A stretch of 64,000 bases of DNA. It comes from Nocardia sp. CDC159. Its GTDB lineage: Bacteria; Actinomycetota; Actinomycetes; Mycobacteriales; Mycobacteriaceae. The notes under the pieces were generated by a model, which was not told the DNA's origin, searched no databases, and saw nothing but the letters and a program-made list of their open reading frames with translations. Position 1 is the stretch's first letter. Each line of letters begins with the position of its first letter. Below are positions 58,576 to 64,000 of the stretch, piece by piece. Location: assembly GCF_023740735.1 (NCBI RefSeq), contig NZ_JAMRXH010000018.1, positions 1 to 64,000 of the forward strand. The letters are read 5' to 3'. The translations under genes were made by a program, and so were the position numbers.

Positions 58576-60375
58576 GTGCCCAGCCACGCCAGCGCGCAGA
58601 TCACGAAGGTTCTGATTGCGAATCGGGGCGAGATCGCGGTGCGGGTGATCCGGGCCGCCAAGGATGCCGGTATCGCCAGTGTCGCGGTGTATGCCGAGCC
58701 GGATGCGGATGCCCCGTTCGTGAAGCTCGCCGATGAGGCGTTCGCGCTCGGCGGCCAGACCTCGGCCGAGTCCTACCTGGTGTTCGACAAGATTCTCGAT
58801 GCCGCGCGGAAGTCGGGTGCGGATGCGATTCACCCCGGCTACGGCTTCCTGTCGGAGAACGCCGATTTCGCGCAGGCGGTGCTCGACGCGGGATTGATCT
58901 GGATCGGTCCGTCGCCGCAGTCGATTCGGGATCTGGGCGACAAGGTGACCGCGCGGCATATCGCCGAGCGGGCCCAGGCGCCGATGGCGGCGGGCACGAA
59001 GGATCCGGTCAAGGACGCGTCCGAGGTGGTGGCGTTCGCCGAGAAATACGGTGTACCGGTGGCGATCAAGGCCGCGTTCGGTGGCGGTGGCCGCGGGATG
59101 AAGGTCGCGCACACCATCGCCGAGATTCCGGAGCTGTTCGACTCGGCGACGCGGGAGGCGACTGCGGCGTTCGGGCGGGGCGAATGCTTCGTGGAGCAGT
59201 ACCTGGACAAGGCGCGCCACGTCGAGGCGCAGGTGCTGGCCGATCAGCACGGCAATGTGATCGTGGCCGGCACCCGCGACTGCTCGCTGCAGCGGCGATT
59301 CCAGAAGCTGGTCGAGGAGGCCCCGGCCCCGTTCCTGTCCGATGAGGTGCGCGCGAAGATCCACGAGTCGGCCAAGCGGATCTGCCGCGAGGCCGGGTAC
59401 TACGGCGCGGGCACCGTCGAATACCTCGTCCAGGGCGAGACCGTATCGTTCCTGGAGGTGAACACCCGCCTGCAGGTGGAGCATCCGGTGACCGAGGAGA
59501 CCTCCGGCATCGACCTGGTGCGCTGGCAGTTCCGCATCGCCAACGGCGAGGAGCTGACCATCACCGAGGATCCGACCCCGCGCGGGCATTCGATCGAGTT
59601 CCGTATCAACGGCGAGGACGCGGGCCGCAACTTCCTGCCCGCCCCCGGTCCGGTCACCGTGTACAAGGAGCCGACCGGCCCGGGTGTGCGGGTGGATTCC
59701 GGTGTGGTCGAGGGCAGCGTGATCGGCGGGCAGTTCGACTCGATGCTGGCCAAGCTGATCGTGACCGGTGAGACCCGCACCCAGGCCCTGGAGCGGGCCC
59801 GGCGCGCGCTGGCCGAGTACGAGATCGAGGGTCTGGCCACCGTGCTGCCGTTCCACCGGCACATCGTGACCAATCCGGCGTTCATCGGGGACGGCACCAA
59901 GTTCGACGTCTACACTAAGTGGATCGAGAACGACTGGGACAACCCGATCGAGCCCTACACCGGCGGACAGCCGATCGCCGACGCCGACGAGGCGCCGCGG
60001 CAGAAGGTCGTGGTCGAGGTCGGCGGGCGTCGTCTCGAGGTGTCGCTGCCGGGTCAGTTCAGCGTGGGCGCGGCCCCCGCCGGAGGCGGTAACGGTGCCG
60101 GTGTGGCTCGCAAGAAGCCCAAGCCGCGCACCCGTGGCGGCGCGGCGGCGGGTGCGGCCTCCGGTGATGCGGTGACCGCGCCGATGCAGGGCACCGTGGT
60201 CAAGGTCGCGGTCGAGGAGGGGCAGAGTGTCGAGGCGGGTGATCTGATCGTGGTGCTCGAGGCCATGAAGATGGAGAACCCGGTCAACGCGCACAAGGCC
60301 GGTGTGGTGACCGGACTGGCCGTGCAGGCCGGTGCCGCCATCACCCAGGGCACCGTCCTCGCCGAAATCAAATAG
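58576..60375 (+). CDS. accA3: Acyl-CoA carboxylase alpha subunit (biotin carboxylase/BCCP)
   Basis: A 599-residue subunit. Residues 1-450 are the biotin carboxylase domain (IANRGEIAVRVIRAA, GGGGRGMK, EVNTRLQVEHPVTEETSG); after a linker rich in Lys/Arg/Gly the C-terminal BCCP domain carries EAMKMENP with biotinyl-lysine K565. It supplies carboxybiotin to AccD5 and other beta subunits. GTG 58576 has AGGAGG close upstream. Biotin ligase for K565 is encoded at 62952. Confidence 0.96.
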   Translation: MPSHASAQITKVLIANRGEIAVRVIRAAKDAGIASVAVYAEPDADAPFVKLADEAFALGGQTSAESYLVFDKILDAARKSGADAIHPGYGFLSENADFAQAVLDAGLIWIGPSPQSIRDLGDKVTARHIAERAQAPMAAGTKDPVKDASEVVAFAEKYGVPVAIKAAFGGGGRGMKVAHTIAEIPELFDSATREATAAFGRGECFVEQYLDKARHVEAQVLADQHGNVIVAGTRDCSLQRRFQKLVEEAPAPFLSDEVRAKIHESAKRICREAGYYGAGTVEYLVQGETVSFLEVNTRLQVEHPVTEETSGIDLVRWQFRIANGEELTITEDPTPRGHSIEFRINGEDAGRNFLPAPGPVTVYKEPTGPGVRVDSGVVEGSVIGGQFDSMLAKLIVTGETRTQALERARRALAEYEIEGLATVLPFHRHIVTNPAFIGDGTKFDVYTKWIENDWDNPIEPYTGGQPIADADEAPRQKVVVEVGGRRLEVSLPGQFSVGAAPAGGGNGAGVARKKPKPRTRGGAAAGAASGDAVTAPMQGTVVKVAVEEGQSVEAGDLIVVLEAMKMENPVNAHKAGVVTGLAVQAGAAITQGTVLAEIK

Positions 60376-60391
60376 ACCGCAACGTCTTTCG

Positions 60392-60424
60392 AGGCCCGTT
60401 CGCTCCGCTGGAGCGGGCGGGCCT
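60392..60424. terminator. Terminator between accA3 and the kinase gene
   Basis: Fifteen-position stem AGGCCCGTTCGCTCC with GGAGCGGGCGGGCCT (two G-T wobbles), three-base loop. Confidence 0.75.
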
Positions 60425-60427
60425 TCG

Positions 60428-61849
60428 TCATTCGTCCTGCTTGTCCTTTTCTTTGTCTTTGTCCTGCCCGCGGCCGGAATTGCCGTGGCCGTTCGGGTTT
60501 CCGGGTCCGCTGTTGTCGTTCCTGCTCGAGATGCCGGGGATCTGGAACGGTGGGGTGCCGAAACCCGGGGGGACGGGGATGGTCAGGGGCGGGGGTGCGA
60601 CGGCCGTGGTGTGCTGCTGCGGCGGGGGAGCCGGGGCGGGGGTGGTGGCTGAGGCGACGGTGGCCGAGGGTGCCGCCGGCACGGTCGTGGGGGTGCGGCC
60701 GTCGCGGGTGAGCAGCGCCGTGACGACGGCGATGGCGGTGAAGACCACCACCGCCGCGCCCGCCAGGGCCGCGATTTTGACGGCGGCGCGGGTTCGGGGT
60801 GGCGCTGCGATGGGCGGGCGTTCGGGCGTCGTCGATACGCGGGCGGCGCCGGGATGAGGTACCGATCCGGCCCGCGGGGCGGATGCGGCCGCTGGCGGGC
60901 CGGGAGGCATGGGCAGCACGCGGGTGGGGCTGAACGCCGAAGCCATCGCGTCGCTTCGTGATTCGCCGCTCGGCTGCCGCTCCAGCACGGGGGTGCTCGC
61001 GTGCGATGCCGCCAACACGGGTGGCGTGCGCGAGACGGGGTGGGACATCCCGATCGCCGAACGGGCGGCAGCGGCCAGCGCGCCCGCGCTCTGCGGGCGA
61101 TCATCGGCATTCTTGGCCATGCCCCGGGCGATCACCTCGTCCAGGGCTGCGGACACGGCCGGTTCGGTGGCCGAGGCACGCGGTGGGTCCTGGTGCAGGT
61201 GCGCGTGGAGCTGCTGAACGGGGTCGGTATCACCGAAGGGCCGACGCGCGGTGAGGCATTCGTAGAGCACGCAGGCCAGCGAGTAGATGTCGGAGCGGAA
61301 GTCGCCGTGGCCGGCGAAGCGCTCGGGCGCCATGTACGCCAGCGTGCCGACCGTGAAGCCCGTTGCGGTGATGGTGGTTTGGTCGGCGGCGCGGGCGATG
61401 CCGAAGTCGATGAGATAGGCGAAGCCGCCGGGGTGCACGATGATGTTGGCCGGCTTCACATCCCGATGGACCAGCCCGGCCGCATGCGCCGCGTCGAGTG
61501 CCTCGGCGATCTGGGAGATGAGGTCGACGGCCTCCGATACGCCCATCGGCCCACCGCGCAGCCGCGCCGCCACATCGTGGCCGGGCACGTGCGCCATCGC
61601 GAGGTACAGCCGCCCGTCCTGCTCGCCGAAGTCGTGGATCGGCACGATGTGTGGATCGGCCAGGCCCGCCCCAACCCGGGCCTCCCGCTCGAATCGGCGG
61701 CGATAGTCCGGATCCTCGGCGGCGCCGACGGACAGGATCTTCAGCGCCACCGCCTGTCCGGTGCGCTCGTCGTGCGCGCGCCACACCTCGCCCACCGAAC
61801 CGCGTCCGATGAGGCCGTCGAGCCGATACCTGCCGAACCACCGTGCCAC
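60428..61849 (-). CDS. PknB-like serine/threonine kinase
   Basis: A 473-residue transmembrane kinase. GRGSVGEVWRAHD is the glycine loop, ALKIL the ATP lysine, HRDVKPAN the catalytic loop, DFG and APE the activation segment ends, all within residues 7-265. A proline-rich linker, one membrane helix (AALAGAAVVVFTAIAVVTAL) near 350, and a low-complexity outer tail ending in KDKEKDKQDE follow; no PASTA repeats. GTG 61849 is chosen because TAGTGT ends six bases before it. Divergent from a DUF1707 gene. Confidence 0.9.
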   Translation of the reverse strand: MARWFGRYRLDGLIGRGSVGEVWRAHDERTGQAVALKILSVGAAEDPDYRRRFEREARVGAGLADPHIVPIHDFGEQDGRLYLAMAHVPGHDVAARLRGGPMGVSEAVDLISQIAEALDAAHAAGLVHRDVKPANIIVHPGGFAYLIDFGIARAADQTTITATGFTVGTLAYMAPERFAGHGDFRSDIYSLACVLYECLTARRPFGDTDPVQQLHAHLHQDPPRASATEPAVSAALDEVIARGMAKNADDRPQSAGALAAAARSAIGMSHPVSRTPPVLAASHASTPVLERQPSGESRSDAMASAFSPTRVLPMPPGPPAAASAPRAGSVPHPGAARVSTTPERPPIAAPPRTRAAVKIAALAGAAVVVFTAIAVVTALLTRDGRTPTTVPAAPSATVASATTPAPAPPPQQHTTAVAPPPLTIPVPPGFGTPPFQIPGISSRNDNSGPGNPNGHGNSGRGQDKDKEKDKQDE

Positions 61850-61909
61850 CACCCGACACTAAACCGGACACCTGCGGCGCGACCACCACATGCTCGCTAG
61901 GCTCGATAC

Positions 61910-62317
61910 ATGCCTGATTCACCCGACATCCGCATCGGCGATACCGAGCGTGAAGAGGCCATGCGGCGGCTGTCGGATCATTTCGCCGCCGGTCGGCTCT
62001 CGGTCGCCGAATTCGACGAGCGCAGTGCGGTGGTCGCGGCCGCGGTCACTCGCGGTGATCTGGCGCAGGTATTCGGTGATCTGCCCAAACCGGTGTCCGA
62101 GGCCCCGGTCCCGGCGCGCAAGCGCGGCGACAAGCCGGATCTGCAGGGGCCGGTGATGGGCCTGGTGGTGATCGGGGCGCTGGTGCTGTTCTTCACCACC
62201 GGCACCTGGCTGTGGTTCCTGATGATTCCGGCTTTCGCCATCGTGCTGGGTGCGATCGGCGACCGCGGTCGCGATCAGCGCCGCCGTGAGCGTCGGCAGC
62301 GGCGGCGGGAGGCCTGA
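61910..62317 (+). CDS. DUF1707 membrane protein
   Basis: A 135-residue protein. The N-terminal domain (IRIGDTEREEAMRRLSDHFA, FDERSAVVAAAVTRGDL) is DUF1707, common in actinobacteria and related to SHOCT domains. Two membrane helices (about 82-118) and a very basic tail follow. TAGGCT lies six bases before ATG 61910. Its stop overlaps the next start (TGATG). Confidence 0.85.
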   Translation: MPDSPDIRIGDTEREEAMRRLSDHFAAGRLSVAEFDERSAVVAAAVTRGDLAQVFGDLPKPVSEAPVPARKRGDKPDLQGPVMGLVVIGALVLFFTTGTWLWFLMIPAFAIVLGAIGDRGRDQRRRERRQRRREA

Positions 62318-62655
62318 TGGAACCGGTCGAGATCAATGCGGGTAGTTGGTATCTGCGCGCGTTGCGCGCCGACGAACGCATCGACGATCGGCCCGCGCTG
62401 GCTGCCGGGGGAATCGACGATCCGGACTATGTGACGCGTCGCACTCGCGAATGGGCCGAGGCGAGCAGATATTCCTGGGCGGTCTGCGAGCCCACGACCG
62501 CGGAAATGGTCGCCGAGGTCGTGGTGACGCCGAATTCCGATGGCACCGCCGATATTTCGGGCTGGGCGCGGGACGGATACGGCGCAGCGCTGGAATCCGG
62601 GCGGACCGTCGTGCGGCGCTTCGTCGCGGGTGCGCTGGGCCTGCAGCCGGTCTGA
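62317..62655 (+). CDS. Short GNAT-like protein
   Basis: A 112-residue protein resembling the middle of an acetyltransferase: WYLRALRADERIDD at the start, WAVCEPTTAEMVAEVVVT strands, and a final helix (VVRRFVAGALGL). The acetyl-CoA loop is not clear, so it may be an inactive or shortened GNAT. It is co-translated with the DUF1707 gene. Confidence 0.5.
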   Translation: MEPVEINAGSWYLRALRADERIDDRPALAAGGIDDPDYVTRRTREWAEASRYSWAVCEPTTAEMVAEVVVTPNSDGTADISGWARDGYGAALESGRTVVRRFVAGALGLQPV

Positions 62656-62786
62656 AATTCCGTTGTCTATTAACATTTTTCGCCGAATGCGTCAATCGAT
62701 TTGATTTCGACCGGAAAATAAATCGCTGTCGCTCGCGCACGTCCCGGCGCTACCGTATGAACCTGCGAGTGCGACGGGAGGCGCAA

Positions 62787-62930
62787 ATGTGGGAATGGAG
62801 TAGGACCGTCGCGGAAAGAGCCGCGGCGGCTGCGATCAGCAATTGGTGGCCCCGGGAATCCGAGCCGACCGTGGTCGACCCGGAGCTCGCGATGGTCGCG
62901 GGCATGCGTGCGCTGTCGCTCGTGCGCTGA
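62787..62930 (+). CDS. 47-residue hypothetical protein
   Basis: MWEWSRTVAERAAAAAISNW opens a small helical protein. ATG 62787 has GGGAGG at good spacing and TACCGT 30 bases upstream as a likely -10 box. The AT-rich 130-base gap before it contains the promoter. Unknown function. Confidence 0.5.
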   Translation: MWEWSRTVAERAAAAAISNWWPRESEPTVVDPELAMVAGMRALSLVR

Positions 62931-62951
62931 GCCGGGTAGTAACCTGCGGTG

Positions 62952-63752
62952 GTGCACAGGCCACCCTTGGATGCCCAACGGCTGCGGCGCGCCGTCGCGG
63001 AGTCACCGGATCTGTCGTTCTTCACCCGTATCGATGTAGTGGAGTCGACCGGATCCACCAACGCCGATTTGATCAGGCACGCCGGCGATCCGGATTCGGA
63101 TCGCCGGGTGCTGATCGCGGAGGCGCAGCAGCGGGGTCGCGGTCGACACGATCGCCCCTGGGTGAGTCCGCCTCGGGCGCAGCTGTCGATGTCGATCCTG
63201 GTGCGACCGCGCGGAATCGAGCCCGGGGCGCTGGGCTGGCTGCCGCTGCTCACCGGCGTGGCGGTTGTCGACGGCGTCCGGGCCGCCACCGGTCTGGACG
63301 CGAATCTCAAGTGGCCCAACGATGTTCTGATCGACGGCCGTAAGGTCGCGGGCATCCTCGCCGAGGTTGCCGCGGGTGGCGAGGCCCCGGCCGTGGTGAT
63401 CGGCGTCGGTCTCAATGTGAGCCTCACCGCGGACGAACTGCCGGTGCCGCACGCCACCTCGCTGGCCCTGGCCGGTGCGCCGGAGCTCGATCGGACCGAA
63501 CTCGCGCTGGCCCTGCTGCGCGAGTTCGCCCGGTACTTCACCGCCTGGAGCGCCGCCGGGTGGGATGTCACCCGGCTGGCCGAGGAGTATCGGAAGCGTT
63601 GCGGCACAATCGGTTCCGAGGTGCGTGCCGAACTGCCCGGCGGCGAGGTGCTCACCGGGATCGCCGAGGACGTGGACGCGCACGGTCGGTTGCGGATCGG
63701 CGGTCGCTCGGTCACGGCCGGGGACGTGACGCATCTGCGCGCCGGATACTGA
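62952..63752 (+). CDS. birA: Biotin-[acetyl-CoA-carboxylase] ligase
   Basis: A 266-residue ligase that adenylates biotin and attaches it to AccA3-type carriers. STGSTNADLI, the biotinyl-AMP loop RGRGRHDRPW, LKWPNDVLIDGRKVAGILAE and a C-terminal SH3-like domain are present; no N-terminal DNA-binding domain, so it is a group I enzyme. TAACCT (62940-62945) ends six bases before GTG 62952, favouring this start over GTG 62949. Confidence 0.93.
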   Translation: MHRPPLDAQRLRRAVAESPDLSFFTRIDVVESTGSTNADLIRHAGDPDSDRRVLIAEAQQRGRGRHDRPWVSPPRAQLSMSILVRPRGIEPGALGWLPLLTGVAVVDGVRAATGLDANLKWPNDVLIDGRKVAGILAEVAAGGEAPAVVIGVGLNVSLTADELPVPHATSLALAGAPELDRTELALALLREFARYFTAWSAAGWDVTRLAEEYRKRCGTIGSEVRAELPGGEVLTGIAEDVDAHGRLRIGGRSVTAGDVTHLRAGY

Positions 63753-63755
63753 TCC

Positions 63756-64000
63756 CTACAGCGAGGCCATCTCGCGGGCGGCCTCGCGGGCCAGCATGCG
63801 GTCGCGCTGCTCCTCGAACTTCACGACGTCCTGGGCGAGCTTGTCCATATAGGTCGCGAGCCGTTCGCGGGCCTGCTCGCCGGTGGGGCCGAAGTCGTTG
63901 CGCTCGAAGATGTTCCAGTTCTTGAGCACCGGGGCGACCACCTCCTCCATGTGCTGGCGCAGATCGTAGATGCCGTGCTTGGCCATCATCACGCCGTTGC
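63756..64000 (-). CDS. Acyl-[ACP] desaturase, C-terminal part
   Basis: The last 80 or so residues of a leftward gene that enters from the right edge. KHGIYDLRQHMEEVVAPVLK, NWNIFERNDFGPTGEQARER and the final charged helix resemble the C-terminus of soluble DesA-type acyl-carrier-protein desaturases. The di-iron residues lie outside the window. A GTG at 63992 could be mistaken for a start, but the frame continues upstream. It is convergent with birA. Confidence 0.7.
   Translation of the reverse strand, partial: NGVMMAKHGIYDLRQHMEEVVAPVLKNWNIFERNDFGPTGEQARERLATYMDKLAQDVVKFEEQRDRMLAREAAREMASL

Overview
The window is high-G+C actinobacterial DNA, most likely Nocardia or a close relative in the Mycobacteriales. 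The order of the chromosomal genes from 13.5 kb to the end largely follows that around Rv3279c-Rv3315c of Mycobacterium tuberculosis: cdd, deoA, add, an Rv3311-like gene, upp, pmmB, punA, amiB1/amiA1, an Rv3304-like gene, lpdA, glpD, nei, lhr, pcd, lrpA, lat, accA3, sseA, maf, accE5, accD5 and birA. This comparison is from memory, not from a search. No rRNA, tRNA, CRISPR array or insertion sequence was seen.

Layout. (1) 1-13.4 kb is the right-hand part of an integrated, phage-like element. A tyrosine integrase and a small regulator read rightwards. Three small DNA-binding proteins and a long, tightly coupled set of early/replication genes read leftwards: a HTH protein, a recombination-type ATPase, a HTH replication-initiator-like protein, zinc-ribbon proteins and a DUF2303 protein. 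Its left end lies outside the window. (2) 13.5-24 kb holds nucleoside and nucleobase salvage genes (cdd, deoA, add, upp, pmmB, punA), interrupted by a type VII secretion-associated group (EspC-like protein, NlpC/P60 protein, YbaB-like protein). (3) 24-33 kb holds RNase Z, an enoyl-CoA hydratase, two M20 amidohydrolases, a GGCT-fold protein, the LpdA flavoprotein and two repeat-rich surface proteins. (4) 33-41 kb holds an aminotransferase, glycerol use (glpK/glpD, divergent), and a TetR gene with an HpnE-like flavoprotein. (5) 40-47 kb is the repair set nei, VOC protein and lhr. (6) 47-49.6 kb is a TetR gene divergent from a patatin/SDR pair. (7) 49.7-53.2 kb is lysine catabolism to alpha-aminoadipate (pcd, lrpA, lat). 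(8) 53.3-64 kb is the acyl-CoA carboxylase group (accD5, accE5, maf, sseA, accA3) with biotin ligase birA, a Ser/Thr kinase and the end of an acyl-ACP desaturase gene. BirA would biotinylate AccA3, and AccA3 would combine with AccD5 and AccE5 to make methylmalonyl-CoA/malonyl-CoA precursors for branched and mycolic-type lipids.

Two expression styles are visible. Many chromosomal genes have a TANNNT-like -10 box 6-7 bases before the start codon, as expected of leaderless mRNAs, and this was used to choose starts. The element instead relies on Shine-Dalgarno sites and four-base ATGA/GTGA overlaps. Its control DNA carries three repeat families: GACGGNYYRAACCGTC operators, GGTAGGC repeats, and TGACGAG hairpins inside the initiator gene. 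Several palindromes sit next to TetR-type regulators or at the acc promoters and are the best leads for local regulatory circuits.
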